DNA of 64,000 nt from Chryseolinea sp. H1M3-3 (GCF_029360725.1 NZ_JARKMY010000014.1:255201-319200), one strand, 5' to 3'. Counted from the first letter of the stretch, positions 9,099 to 19,138 are shown. A program made the numbers and translations. The notes: a model not told the origin generated them from the sequence alone.

Positions 9099-11534
9099 TT
9101 ATTTCTTTTTCTTGGCAGGAGCCTTCTTCGCCGTCTTTTTCGCAACCTTCTTGGCAACTTTTGCCGGCTTTTTGGCAGCTGCTTTGGCAACCTCTTCCTT
9201 AACAGGTTCCTTTTTCTTTGCCGCACCAAAACGGCCGCGTTTTTCGGGAGCATTTTCTGCCAGCGTCAAACATTCCTCAAGTGTAAGGTCCTTCGGTTCT
9301 TTACCTTTAGGAATCTTAACGTTCTTCTTCCCTACTTTAATATACGGTCCAAATCGTCCGTTTAGAATTTGTACTTCAGGATTTTCATCAAACAGCTTAA
9401 TCGTTTTGTTGGCGTCCGAAATACGTTTTGCCTGGATCAGTTCGATCGCACGCTCTGGCGTGATGTCATAAGGATCAATATCCTTGGGAATAGAGACGAA
9501 TTTTTTATCGTGCAGCACATAAGGGCCGAACCTTCCGATATTGACAACCACCGGCTTCTCTTCAAACAGGCCGAGGTCGCGCGGCATTTTGAAAAGTTCA
9601 AGTGCATCTTCCAGGGAAATATTTTCTATGAACTGCCCTTGACGCAGACTGGCAAACTTTGGTTTCTCACCACCGCTATCGTCCGGGTTTTCTCCAATCT
9701 GCGCATACGCTCCAAATTTTCCCAGCTTGGCATAGACATTCTTACCGGTCTTCGGATCAACACCTAACTCTTTGGATTTACCTACTGAAGAGCGTTCAAC
9801 TTTTTCTGTAGCAGATACTTTCTTATGGAAAGGCCGATAGAAATTGTCGATCATCTTCTTCCAGTTGAGTTTGCCGGATGCAATCTCGTCGAACTCTTGC
9901 TCTATTTCCGATGTGAAAGAAAAATCAGTGATATCAGGAAAATGTTCCACCAGAAAATCATTCACCACCATCGCGGTATTGGTAGGGAATAATTTATTCT
10001 TTTCCGCGCCGGTAATTTCAGTATCCTCTACGTTGGTGATGTTGTTTTCTTTCAAGGTAAGCACCTTGTATTTCCGTTCCACACCTTCCCTCGCTTCTTT
10101 TACAACATATCCCCTTTTCTGGATCGTTGTAATGGTAGGCGCATAAGTAGAAGGTCGTCCAATCCCTAGCTCTTCCAATTTCTTCACGAGACTTGCTTCC
10201 GTATATCGCGGCGGATGCCTTGAAAATATCTGACGGGCTACCAGTTCATCGAGAGACAAATTTTGTCCGATAGATAACGGCGGCAATACTTTGCTGTTTT
10301 CTTCCTCATCCTCATCATCACCGGATTCCATGTACACTTTTAAGAATCCTTCAAACTTCACTACCTCACCGGATGCAATCAACGTTTTGGGGTTTGTCGA
10401 AATGCCAATCGTTGCAGTGGTCTTTTCTAATTCAGCATCTGCCATTTGAGATGCAATGGCCCGTTTCCAGATGAGTTCGTACAACCGAAGCCCGTTCCGG
10501 TCCATACCCGGGTCCATCATGGAAAAATCGGTGGGTCTTATCGCTTCGTGAGCTTCCTGTGCTGAAGAAGATTTTGTTTTGAATTGACGCGGCTGAAAAT
10601 ATTCTTTACCAAAGGCTGCATAAACCTGGTTCTTAGCACCTTCCCGCGCTTCATCCGAAAGATTAACCGAGTCGGTACGCATGTAACTGATCTTCCCAGC
10701 TTCATAAAGTTTTTGCGCGACCATCATCGTCTGTATGACAGAGAATCCCAATTTACGCGCAGCTTCCTGTTGCAATGTTGAAGTTGTAAAAGGCGGCGCA
10801 GGACTACGCTTCGAGGGCCTTGTCTGCAGATCGGTGATCGTAAACTTCGCACCTTTACATGATTCTAAAAATTGATTGGCTTCCTCTTCCGTGTCAAACC
10901 GTTCGGGAAGTTCAGCTACTAAAGTTTTGCCATTACCAAGGTCGAAAAGCGCATTTACCTTAAATGACGACTTTGTTTTAAAATCACTGATTTCGCGTTC
11001 GCGGTCAACAATCAACCGTACGGCTACCGATTGTACACGGCCAGCAGATAAACCTGTTTTTATTTTCTTCCATAATATAGGAGACAGCTCGTATCCTACC
11101 AGCCGGTCCAAAACGCGTCGCGCCTGTTGTGCATTTACAAGATCGATATCAATGCCACGCGGACTTTGTAACGAGTTGAGGATAGCCTTCTTAGTGATTT
11201 CTGTAAACACGATGCGACGTGTCTTGGCATCGGTCAAGTCAAGCACCTCTTTTAAGTGCCAGGAAATTGCTTCTCCCTCACGGTCCTCGTCGCTTGCCAG
11301 ATACACAGTTTGCGCATCGTCAGCAAGTTTTTTCAGTTTTGAAATTATGTCTTTCTTGTCAGGACTAACTTCGTAAGTGGGCTCAAAATTATTTTCAATA
11401 TCGATTGCACCGCTTCCTTTCGGCAAATCGCGGATGTGGCCCATGCTTGATGCCACTTTAAATTCCTTCCCTAGATATCCTTCTATGGTCTTCGCTTTCG
11501 CAGGTGATTCAACTATTACTAAATTCTTTGACAT
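9099..11534 (-). CDS. topA: DNA topoisomerase I with lysine-rich tail
   Basis: A type IA topoisomerase that relaxes negative supercoils. The 811-residue protein has an N-terminal Toprim domain (starts LVIVESPAKAKTIEGYLG; acidic SDEDREGEAI near 80) and the active tyrosine in ISYMRTDS (Tyr284). The usual zinc ribbons are replaced by several C-terminal 'FGPYI/FGAYA' type repeats (about 620-760). The last 40 or so residues are nearly all Lys, Ala, Pro and Val (AKKVAKKTAKKAPAKKKK), like histone H1. Such tails are known in some bacterial topoisomerases and are thought to aid DNA binding. It stands alone on the minus strand. Confidence 0.96.
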   Translation of the reverse strand: MSKNLVIVESPAKAKTIEGYLGKEFKVASSMGHIRDLPKGSGAIDIENNFEPTYEVSPDKKDIISKLKKLADDAQTVYLASDEDREGEAISWHLKEVLDLTDAKTRRIVFTEITKKAILNSLQSPRGIDIDLVNAQQARRVLDRLVGYELSPILWKKIKTGLSAGRVQSVAVRLIVDREREISDFKTKSSFKVNALFDLGNGKTLVAELPERFDTEEEANQFLESCKGAKFTITDLQTRPSKRSPAPPFTTSTLQQEAARKLGFSVIQTMMVAQKLYEAGKISYMRTDSVNLSDEAREGAKNQVYAAFGKEYFQPRQFKTKSSSAQEAHEAIRPTDFSMMDPGMDRNGLRLYELIWKRAIASQMADAELEKTTATIGISTNPKTLIASGEVVKFEGFLKVYMESGDDEDEEENSKVLPPLSIGQNLSLDELVARQIFSRHPPRYTEASLVKKLEELGIGRPSTYAPTITTIQKRGYVVKEAREGVERKYKVLTLKENNITNVEDTEITGAEKNKLFPTNTAMVVNDFLVEHFPDITDFSFTSEIEQEFDEIASGKLNWKKMIDNFYRPFHKKVSATEKVERSSVGKSKELGVDPKTGKNVYAKLGKFGAYAQIGENPDDSGGEKPKFASLRQGQFIENISLEDALELFKMPRDLGLFEEKPVVVNIGRFGPYVLHDKKFVSIPKDIDPYDITPERAIELIQAKRISDANKTIKLFDENPEVQILNGRFGPYIKVGKKNVKIPKGKEPKDLTLEECLTLAENAPEKRGRFGAAKKKEPVKEEVAKAAAKKPAKVAKKVAKKTAKKAPAKKKK

Positions 11535-11750
11535 TCTATTTTTTTATCGTTCAAGGGCACCAAATATCCGCAAATTTTTAAAAAATCAAATTTCGCTTCC
11601 GTCAGAGGGGTTAATTATCAGGTGCAAGCGAGTCTTTGTTTAATGCCATTTTAGCTCTTAAATCCACTTGTTTAGCAATTTTCTTATACAACATTAATCT
11701 TTTTACTTTACCTTAAGAATTTACTTTATAAACGTGATTTAATTTCAATT

Positions 11751-12254
11751 ATGCCGAGATACTTGTATTTGGTGCGACATGCGGAAAGCAAAGAAAAACA
11801 AGTTGGTCAGGACGATTGCGACCGTCGACTTACTCCACGCGGAATGCGCGAAGCGCTTTTAATGGGTACTTATCTTTATAAAGAAAAGACTACACTGGAT
11901 GTTATTATCTCAAGCACTGCCGAACGTGCAAAAGCAACGGCCGGGCTCATGGCCGACGGATTAAAACTTGATCCTAAAGACATTGTGTTTACGGACGAGC
12001 TATACGAGGCGTCAACGCGAACTTTCTTTCATTATATATCTGAGCTGGATGACACAAAAAAGAAAATCATGTGTGTTACGCATAATCCGTTCGTCTCATA
12101 CGTCGCCGAGTATCTTACGAAAGAAGAAATTGGAGATATGGCACCAGGCTCTTTAGTTACTATTAAGTTCGACATCGCTTCGTGGAAAGAAATTGGTGAA
12201 GGCAATGGCGAGTTGGAAAACTATATTTATCCCGAAATGTTAAACGATAACTAG
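11751..12254 (+). CDS. SixA-like histidine phosphatase
   Basis: A 167-residue member of the histidine phosphatase (phosphoglycerate mutase-like) superfamily, in the small SixA group. The catalytic RHAES motif gives His10 as the phosphate acceptor, and the second histidine is in MCVTHNPFVSYV. SixA in E. coli removes phosphate from phosphohistidine in signalling proteins, but the substrate here cannot be told from sequence. The protein has no signal peptide or membrane segment, so it is cytoplasmic. It is divergent from topA and followed by the ureohydrolase gene 135 nt downstream. Confidence 0.85.
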   Translation: MPRYLYLVRHAESKEKQVGQDDCDRRLTPRGMREALLMGTYLYKEKTTLDVIISSTAERAKATAGLMADGLKLDPKDIVFTDELYEASTRTFFHYISELDDTKKKIMCVTHNPFVSYVAEYLTKEEIGDMAPGSLVTIKFDIASWKEIGEGNGELENYIYPEMLNDN

Positions 12255-12389
12255 TTTTAACATTGTTTTGTGCATGACAAGATCCATGTACGACTGGGGC
12301 ACGGCGCAGGGATTTTATTTTTTTACTTCTCTGTTATTCGTGCCTCTCTTGTAAGTGGACTTTGTTGAAACTGCACAACCTAAACCCTT

Positions 12390-13454
12390 ATGCCATCCAA
12401 ACAAGAAATCATCAACAGTTTCGATCCAAACGGTCCCGGAGTTGCCGGAAACTTATTTGGTTTGCCTTTTACTGAAGAACACGCCGAGATTGTAATTTTA
12501 CCCTTGCCCTGGGAAATTACGGTTTCCTATGGCACGGGCACATCCGCCGGGCCTCAAGCTATTCTCAAAGCGTCATCGCAGGTTGATCTGTATGTAAAAG
12601 ACATTCCCGACGCCTGGAAACTTGGCGTGTCCATGCTTCCCATTGCTGCTGAGTTAGCAACTGAAAGTAAAAAGTTGCGTGAGCTTGCTTCCATGCACAT
12701 TGCACGGCTGGAGAAAGGCGAAGCTTTTGATCCCTCCGATCCATTATTAAAAACCATGAATGATGCCAGCGAAAATCTTAACATCTATGTTAAATCAACC
12801 ACACAGAAATATCTCAAAGCTGGCAAACTGATCGGTCTTGTCGGAGGTGAACATAGTGTCCCGCTCGGATTTTTCCGCGCATTGAGTGAAACGTATGAGC
12901 GCTTTGGAATATTACAGATCGATGCGCATGCAGATCTCAGGAAAGCTTATGAAGGCTTTACATACTCACATGCCTCCATCATGTACAACGCTTTAAAGCT
13001 ACCTGCCATCGGGCGGATCGTTCAAGTTGGTGTTCGTGATTATTGTGAAGAAGAATCGAATGTTATGCAACGGGCGATGGGCCGTGTTGTAACATACTTC
13101 GATGAGGACATTAAAGAAAAATTGTATGGAGGAAGAACCTGGGATGCGCTGTGTGATGAAATAATCGGACAGCTTCCAAAATATGTTTACATCAGTTTTG
13201 ACATCGACGGCTTGGATCCGAAGCTCTGTCCTTGTACGGGAACACCCGTGCCAGGTGGATTAGAATTTTATCAAGCGATGCACCTGATCAAAAAGCTTGT
13301 TGAATCGAAACGGAAAATTATAGGTTTCGATCTTTGTGAAGTTTCACCAGGACGTGATGACTGGGATGCTAATGTCGGTGCACGGGTTCTATATCAACTC
13401 TGTAATTGGTGCGCCGTGTCACAAGGGAAGTTAAGTAAAGTCAGTTCGAAGTAA
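12390..13454 (+). CDS. Ureohydrolase (agmatinase/arginase family)
   Basis: A 354-residue metal-dependent hydrolase of the arginase/agmatinase/formiminoglutamase superfamily, which releases urea (or formamide) from guanidino compounds. The three manganese-binding motifs are present: GGEHS, DAHADLR and SFDIDGLDP. The sequence GTPVPGGLEF after the last motif favours the agmatinase branch, as does its overall layout, but the exact substrate is not proven. An insertion of about 60 residues (about 75-135) before the GGEHS motif makes it longer than SpeB. It is the middle of three same-strand genes, with an amino-acid symporter following about 100 nt later. Confidence 0.85.
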   Translation: MPSKQEIINSFDPNGPGVAGNLFGLPFTEEHAEIVILPLPWEITVSYGTGTSAGPQAILKASSQVDLYVKDIPDAWKLGVSMLPIAAELATESKKLRELASMHIARLEKGEAFDPSDPLLKTMNDASENLNIYVKSTTQKYLKAGKLIGLVGGEHSVPLGFFRALSETYERFGILQIDAHADLRKAYEGFTYSHASIMYNALKLPAIGRIVQVGVRDYCEEESNVMQRAMGRVVTYFDEDIKEKLYGGRTWDALCDEIIGQLPKYVYISFDIDGLDPKLCPCTGTPVPGGLEFYQAMHLIKKLVESKRKIIGFDLCEVSPGRDDWDANVGARVLYQLCNWCAVSQGKLSKVSSK

Positions 13455-13555
13455 CGTCAATATTACCAGCATCATATTGGAAAGCTCAAAACTTCCGGCA
13501 GCAATCACTATATTACCCGACTACCGATCACACGATAACCGCTTACCTTCAAACA

Positions 13556-14953
13556 ATGAGCAACCTCATCAGTACACTCGCTACCGGCATATGGACACCG
13601 GTACTGTTTCTGCTCATCCTGGGCGGTTTGTTCTTTCTGATTTACTCCCGATTTATTCCATACAAATATATAGGGCATTCCATCGCGATTCTGCGCGGAA
13701 AATATGATAATCCAAATGATCCCGGACAGATCAACGCATACGAAGCATTGTCAACGGCGCTCGCGTCAACCGTTGGAATGGGAAATATTGCAGGGGTTGC
13801 TGCGGCCATTTCAATCGGTGGGCCCGGAGCATTATTTTGGATGTGGGTTACAGCATTGGTTGGGATGTCGACAAACTTTTTTACAAGTACATTGTCAGTG
13901 ATGTACAAAGGAAAAGATTCTGAAGGTGAAATTCAGGGAGGCCCCATGTATGTGATCCGTGAAGCACTAGGGAAACCGTTGTACCCGTTGGCAGTAATGT
14001 TTTGCCTGTGTGCATCCATAGGGTGTTTGCCGATTTTTCAGGCCAATCAGTTGACGCAGATCATCGTTGATATCGGTATTTCATCCGCGGGTATGAAGTC
14101 GGCCGCTTTTCATATTGGTAACTTTGAAGTCAACATTGCCAAGCTCGTCATTGGTTCGACTTTGATGATTATTTCAGGCGTTGTAATTATTGGCGGCATT
14201 CAACGCATTGGAAACTGGGCGGGTAAGATGGTCCCGTTGATGATCGTTATTTATTTCCTTTCAGTCATTACAATTCTTATTATTAATATCAGCGAGGTAC
14301 CAACCTACCTGGTCATGATTTTCACGGATGCATTTGCTGCCAAGCACTACCATGGTGATCCTTTGTTTGGAGGCATTTTAGGCGGACTTATCGTTACCGG
14401 TGTTCGTCGGGCCTCGTTCTCGAACGAAGCCGGAATCGGTACAGCGCCCATGGCATTGGGCGCATCTAAAAGCAGAGAGCCTATCCGTGAGGGACTGGTG
14501 TCTATGCTTAGCCCTGCCATTGATACCTTGCTTGTCTGCACGTTGACGGCGCTTGCCATCCTCGTAACAGATGTTTGGAAGACCTCAGGCGCAAATGGTG
14601 TTACGTTAACAGTTACCGCCTTTGAAAAGGCACTGGGCGAACCGGGAAAAATCCTGCTCTTAATCAGCGCCTTCTTTTTTGCTATCACATCATTATTTTC
14701 CTACAGCTATTACGGGAATAAGGCTATGTCATTTTTACTAGGTGTGAAAGTCGGCAAATTTTACGATTACTTTTATCTGCTGACCATCATCTTTGGGGCA
14801 ATTCTTTCTATGCAAGACATTATGAACATTATTGATATAGCCTATGCGTTAATGTCTATTCCTACCATGGTTTCAGGATTTATACTTGCGCCTAAAGTGA
14901 TGAACGAAGCAAAGCGTTACTTTGCCCGGCTACGTGCAAAAGAGTCTCATTAG
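13556..14953 (+). CDS. Sodium:alanine/glycine symporter (AGCS family)
   Basis: A 465-residue integral membrane transporter of the AGCS family, which couples uptake of alanine or glycine to sodium (or proton) entry. The signatures STVGMGNIAGVAAAI, GGPGALFWMW and 'RRASFSNEAGIGTAPMA' are diagnostic. About ten or eleven hydrophobic segments are visible. It follows the ureohydrolase gene on the same strand, so the two may be co-transcribed, which would fit an amino-acid-handling role. The substrate is assigned by family only. Confidence 0.93.
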   Translation: MSNLISTLATGIWTPVLFLLILGGLFFLIYSRFIPYKYIGHSIAILRGKYDNPNDPGQINAYEALSTALASTVGMGNIAGVAAAISIGGPGALFWMWVTALVGMSTNFFTSTLSVMYKGKDSEGEIQGGPMYVIREALGKPLYPLAVMFCLCASIGCLPIFQANQLTQIIVDIGISSAGMKSAAFHIGNFEVNIAKLVIGSTLMIISGVVIIGGIQRIGNWAGKMVPLMIVIYFLSVITILIINISEVPTYLVMIFTDAFAAKHYHGDPLFGGILGGLIVTGVRRASFSNEAGIGTAPMALGASKSREPIREGLVSMLSPAIDTLLVCTLTALAILVTDVWKTSGANGVTLTVTAFEKALGEPGKILLLISAFFFAITSLFSYSYYGNKAMSFLLGVKVGKFYDYFYLLTIIFGAILSMQDIMNIIDIAYALMSIPTMVSGFILAPKVMNEAKRYFARLRAKESH

Positions 14954-15092
14954 AACGGATTCAAAAAACCGTAGATAAGTGCCGCGCTTCAGAGATTGAG
15001 TCGAAATGCAAAGATGATGAGTTTGTTAGATGATAGTGATTAGACATTCAAAAAATGGTGCCACCTTTTAATGCAACCTCCGGCGTACACCC

Positions 15093-15494
15093 TTAATCCC
15101 ACTTGCCTTCTCCCCTGGAAACACTGTATCGACCGGCGCCGCTAAATACCAAAACAACCGCGGTCATCAGATACAACATATTTGTTTCAATCATCCATCC
15201 ACCGTAATCATTTACCGAGAACACGATGTCCGGATGAGCTATGAGAATACTCAATAACATGTTGAAGGCAATTATCAATGCTGCAATTCGTGTTTTGAAA
15301 CCTAGCAATACAAAGATGGGTGCGACAAATTCTCCAACGATGTTGCCATACGCCAAAAACTCCGGCATTCCGGCGTTTGCGACAATTACCTTGACGTGAT
15401 CGATTTCAACAAAAACTTTATGAAAACCATGAAATAATAAAATGCCTCCGCAGGTGATGCGAAGTAAGAGTTTAGCCAGGTCTTGGTTATCCAT
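15093..15494 (-). CDS. DoxX family membrane protein
   Basis: A 133-residue protein with four membrane segments, matching the DoxX/MauE-like family. The start LAKLLLRITCGGILLFHGFHKVF and the central EFVAPIFVLLGFKTRIAAL segment are typical. DoxX proteins are small inner-membrane proteins linked in different bacteria with quinone or redox functions; no precise role can be claimed here. The gene ends a probable two-gene unit with the larger unknown protein upstream: the intergenic gap to that gene's stop is only 14 nt. Confidence 0.88.
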   Translation of the reverse strand: MDNQDLAKLLLRITCGGILLFHGFHKVFVEIDHVKVIVANAGMPEFLAYGNIVGEFVAPIFVLLGFKTRIAALIIAFNMLLSILIAHPDIVFSVNDYGGWMIETNMLYLMTAVVLVFSGAGRYSVSRGEGKWD

Positions 15495-15508
15495 GAATGA
15501 TTGATTTG

Positions 15509-16948
15509 CTAACTAGCCATGGAGATGGGCTTTACTTCCGACTTGACAGGAAAATCAAACAACCCGTGTGCTTTGATGGCCTCCTCAACTTTGTGAGGCA
15601 CAAATTTTTCCCAGCCTGCTTCACCCTTCCTGATCATGGCCAATACATTGTCGGAGATGATGTGCAAATTTTTGACATTGGCTTCACCAATCTCTTCCAG
15701 TTTGTTATTATCCACCAGGTAACGGAATAAGCTCTTTAGGTGTGATGGAAGCTCAGCTTCAAAATCCTTTAACGTGAATAACTCTTTCGAGTTCTTTTTC
15801 CACGCGGGGTAAATATAAAGTTTCACATTTGTTCCGAACAGGGAAGCAAAACATTCTAATATACCGCCACGAAGATTTTCATAAGTTTTCTCTTCAAATA
15901 CTTTCTGCAAAGCATATATACCCAACGTGATTCCGATCTTTTTTCCCTTCGTAATCTTCGAGAGATATTCAACCAGCCGGTAATATTCAAAGTAATTGGA
16001 AATCAACACATTTTGTCCGAGGGAACAAAGAATATCAGCGCGATGTAAAAAATCTTTGTCATCAATATTTCCATCGAAGCCTAAATCGTTCAGCGTTAGT
16101 TCTGAAATCAATACAATGTTCGAACGATCAACATCCGATTCCTGGCGAAAATGCCTTCGGGACGCGAGCAACATGTCGACATTGACATGCGTAGGCGGCC
16201 GAAATCTTCCGCGTAGCACAAGTACATTTTTTTTATACAACTCATCGGACGGCTGCATAACATTTCCATCCGGACCAAACATAGCGGCTTTGGTCAATCC
16301 GCCCTTTACCAGCTTCAATGCCATCAACCGGTTATCTACATGTTTAAAATCCGGACCATTCAGCCGGAACATATCGATTTCGATTCTTCGCAAGGTCAGA
16401 CCGTCCATCAATGACATGAGAATTTCTTCCGGATCTGACAGAAACATACAGGAATACAAGAGGTTCACCCCGACAATTCCTAATGCATATTGTTGTTGCA
16501 GCGGATCGGTATCATGCATCTTGACGTGAATGATGCAGTCATTGGATTCACTTTTGGGCGTAAGTTGAAAACGCAGGCCGATCCAACCATGTCCCTGGTT
16601 GGTCCGCTCGTAATTCAATACTTCCACAGTGTCAGCAAAAGCAAAAAAGCGCGTTGTATCAATCCGGTGCGGGAGACGTTCCGGTAACAACACATATTCA
16701 TGATCCAGCATTCTGATCAACCGCTCCTCGCACACATACCGATCGCCCACACCATAGATTGCGTCGCTGAACTTCATATCGTAAGCTGACATCGTTTTAG
16801 CAACCGTGCCTGACGCGCCACCGACCTTAAAAAAATTGGCCGCTACTTCCTGACCTGCACCAATTTCAGCAAATGAACCGTAAATGGCTTTGCTTAGATT
16901 GATGCGTAATGCCTTTTCTTGAGTAGTAAGTTTTCTGAATTCTTCCAT
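15509..16948 (-). CDS. Conserved protein of unknown function (about 479 aa)
   Basis: I do not recognise a defined function. The frame opens at a TTG (16975), but the ATG at 16948, giving MEEFRKLTTQEKALRINL, is the better start (479 residues). The protein is soluble, without a signal peptide, and is well mixed in composition. Notable segments are YGSFAEIGAGQEVAANFF near the N-terminus, SAYDMKFSDAIYGVGDRYVC, a long middle part, and GGILECFASLFG followed by YIYPAW near the C-terminus. The glycine-rich EIGAGQEV stretch could bind a nucleotide, but this is a guess. Homologous proteins in Bacteroidota databases carry inconsistent names. It is paired with the doxX-like gene downstream. Confidence 0.75.
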   Translation of the reverse strand: MEEFRKLTTQEKALRINLSKAIYGSFAEIGAGQEVAANFFKVGGASGTVAKTMSAYDMKFSDAIYGVGDRYVCEERLIRMLDHEYVLLPERLPHRIDTTRFFAFADTVEVLNYERTNQGHGWIGLRFQLTPKSESNDCIIHVKMHDTDPLQQQYALGIVGVNLLYSCMFLSDPEEILMSLMDGLTLRRIEIDMFRLNGPDFKHVDNRLMALKLVKGGLTKAAMFGPDGNVMQPSDELYKKNVLVLRGRFRPPTHVNVDMLLASRRHFRQESDVDRSNIVLISELTLNDLGFDGNIDDKDFLHRADILCSLGQNVLISNYFEYYRLVEYLSKITKGKKIGITLGIYALQKVFEEKTYENLRGGILECFASLFGTNVKLYIYPAWKKNSKELFTLKDFEAELPSHLKSLFRYLVDNNKLEEIGEANVKNLHIISDNVLAMIRKGEAGWEKFVPHKVEEAIKAHGLFDFPVKSEVKPISMAS

Positions 16949-17189
16949 ACGCATTATTCTCTTCCTGAACGCCAATCAACCGTTCCAAGATACCGTTAAT
17001 CATGGACGGTTGAAAGTTAAATTTTGCCTAAGTTATTACAGCTAAAATAGTAAACCGCGTATTGATGAATTTGGTTTTAATACGGAATTCTAACAACTAT
17101 AAACTTCTCATGCTCACTTGTTTCGTTATTTGATAATTAAACTTTAACGTCTATTTTGCCTGCTATTCAAACGATTCAATACGTCAAAC

Positions 17190-18605
17190 ATGTCGAGCAG
17201 GGGTAATTTTTCAGGCCGGATTGGTTTCATTTTAACGGCCGCCGGTTCAGCTGTAGGCTTAGGCAATATCTGGAAGTTTCCTTACCTCGCCGGGCAGAAT
17301 GGCGGGGCGGTATTTCTTTTCATTTACCTGTTTTGTGTTTTTGTATTGTGTTATCCAGTGATGGTAGGAGAAATCTCGATTGGACGACATGCCGGCCTCG
17401 ACGCCTACGGCTCTTACAATAAGTTAGGGGGTAAGAAATGGGGGTACCTCGGTCTGTTTGGAATTATGATCGGCATTTTTATCCTTTCATTTTACAACGT
17501 AGTGGCCGGATGGGCCTTTGGATATTTTCTGCACATATCCTTTGGTGATCTCCTGAACGAAACAGACTTCAGCTCTTTCTTCGGATTGTTTGTTAACGAC
17601 ATATTTGATCTGACAAGCGCTAAGGGTTTGGCTAATTCAAATTTTATCTTCTCCATGGTGTTTATGGCGATGACAGCTTTTATTGTAGCCAAGGGTATAC
17701 AAAAAGGTATCGAAGCAGCAAACAAAATCATGATGCCGACGCTGTACATCATCCTGATATGCATTATTGTCTATAGCTTGACGTTGCCGAATGCCATGTC
17801 AGGTGTCAGATATTACTTGATTCCGGACCTGGAAGAACTAAAAATTCAAACGCTTTTCGAGGGGTTGAAGCAAGCATTTTTTTCGCTTTCCCTTGGTATG
17901 GGGACGTTGATGACCTATGGTTCTTACTTAAAGAAAAGTGAAAACATCACCTCCTCCGTTGCGACTATATCATTGGCAGATACTTCCGTTGCCTTTCTTG
18001 CAGGACTAATGGTTTTTCCGCTGATACACTTCCTCCAGTTTAAACTTCAGATTACAGAAGTAGCACAAGCTGGGCCGCCGCTGATATTCATTGTGCTACC
18101 ACAGATATTTCATGAAATGGGACCGCTGCTTGGACGCATCGTAGGAGGACTATTCTTTCTACTGGTATGTTTTGCCGCGCTGACATCAACTATTTCATTA
18201 CTGGAAGTTCCTGTGGCGTACCTGGTTGACCAAAAGAAGATGGACCGTAAAAAGGTGTCTTGGGGTACCGCCCTGCTTATCTTTGTTATTGGCCTTCCTG
18301 TGATGGCTAGCCAGGGGATGATTCCAGCGTTGAACAATCTGCCCTTTTATAAAGGGCAAGATTATTTAGTATTCGTCGCCGACATGTGCGACATCGGTCT
18401 GACAGTGGGCGGTTGCCTGATGTGTATATTCATTACCACCCGTTGGAAAATTGAAAACATGCACAGTGAACTGGAAAATGGCAATCCAAATTACCGAACT
18501 TCTTTCCTTAAAAAATATCTGAACTTTACCATCCAATATGTTTGTCCGGTGTTGCTCGGCATACTTTCGATATTGATTATTTACGACAAGTTTGTTGGAA
18601 TTTGA
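17190..18605 (+). CDS. Sodium-dependent neurotransmitter-type transporter (NSS/SNF family)
   Basis: A 471-residue transporter of the NSS family (LeuT-like), which moves amino acids or related amines with sodium. The first membrane segment has the family hallmark SAVGLGNIWKFPYLAGQNGG, with the unwound GLGN region that binds substrate and sodium. About eleven to twelve hydrophobic segments are visible, as expected. The substrate is unknown. The gene is monocistronic, divergent from the unknown 479-residue protein and convergent with the TerB-like gene. Confidence 0.93.
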   Translation: MSSRGNFSGRIGFILTAAGSAVGLGNIWKFPYLAGQNGGAVFLFIYLFCVFVLCYPVMVGEISIGRHAGLDAYGSYNKLGGKKWGYLGLFGIMIGIFILSFYNVVAGWAFGYFLHISFGDLLNETDFSSFFGLFVNDIFDLTSAKGLANSNFIFSMVFMAMTAFIVAKGIQKGIEAANKIMMPTLYIILICIIVYSLTLPNAMSGVRYYLIPDLEELKIQTLFEGLKQAFFSLSLGMGTLMTYGSYLKKSENITSSVATISLADTSVAFLAGLMVFPLIHFLQFKLQITEVAQAGPPLIFIVLPQIFHEMGPLLGRIVGGLFFLLVCFAALTSTISLLEVPVAYLVDQKKMDRKKVSWGTALLIFVIGLPVMASQGMIPALNNLPFYKGQDYLVFVADMCDIGLTVGGCLMCIFITTRWKIENMHSELENGNPNYRTSFLKKYLNFTIQYVCPVLLGILSILIIYDKFVGI

Positions 18606-18622
18606 GTGGATGATTTAAAGTG

Positions 18623-18654
18623 CTGAGTTAATGCTGTTGTCGATCGTAACTCAG
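18623..18654. terminator. Possible terminator between convergent genes
   Basis: CTGAGTTA (18623-18630) pairs perfectly with TAACTCAG (18647-18654) across a 16-nt loop, between the convergent transporter and TerB-like genes. There is no strong T tract, so termination is only plausible. Confidence 0.4.
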
Positions 18655-18664
18655 TGCTCAAAAC

Positions 18665-19099
18665 TTACTGTCGCATAAAACTATCCCTTGCCTCCTGTTT
18701 CATCTCTTCCCATTCTTCAGGCGGCGGCGGCGTACCACGATCAAATTCTTTTAGTAGCCAACTTACCAATTCCTTTTTCATTCCAAACTGTTGAACAGCG
18801 TTTTCACAAAATTCAATCTCGTGCGGGTCAACCACTTCATCCGCATACACCATCAGAATAAGATCGTATAACAAGTTCATACGATCATTATGATTATCGG
18901 GGACATTCACCTCAAATTTTTCATCTGCCTCTATCAGCAATCTTACTTGCCGATCTTTCATGCCGTATTTGTTGCCGATTTTATAAAGTAATGCTTCTTC
19001 TTTCGGATGCATGTTGCCATCAGCTTTTGCCAACGCCAAAAGATTTTTAATGTGATTCTTTTTGTATGAAAGATATTGGTGTTCGAAAAAACCCATCAT
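18665..19099 (-). CDS. TerB-like tellurite-resistance family protein
   Basis: A 144-residue all-helical cytoplasmic protein with a TerB-like fold. The repeated acidic patterns ALAKADGNMHPKEE (about 22-35) and VYADEVVDPHEIEF (about 89-102) are the paired metal-binding-like motifs seen in this family. TerB homologues occur in many genomes without tellurite resistance, and their role is unclear. The gene is 39 nt upstream of... on the minus strand its neighbour is the acyl-CoA synthetase gene, whose stop lies 39 nt away at 19139; both run the same way and the synthetase gene is transcribed first. Confidence 0.75.
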   Translation of the reverse strand: MMGFFEHQYLSYKKNHIKNLLALAKADGNMHPKEEALLYKIGNKYGMKDRQVRLLIEADEKFEVNVPDNHNDRMNLLYDLILMVYADEVVDPHEIEFCENAVQQFGMKKELVSWLLKEFDRGTPPPPEEWEEMKQEARDSFMRQ

Positions 19100-19138
19100 A
19101 GGAGTTAATGTTAATGTGATTTGATTAGGAATTAAAAA

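Noticed and set aside
9094-9471. Plus-strand frames opposite the end of topA
   Set aside because: They are the complement of the Lys/Ala-rich tail, giving Phe/Leu-rich translations that only mimic membrane proteins.
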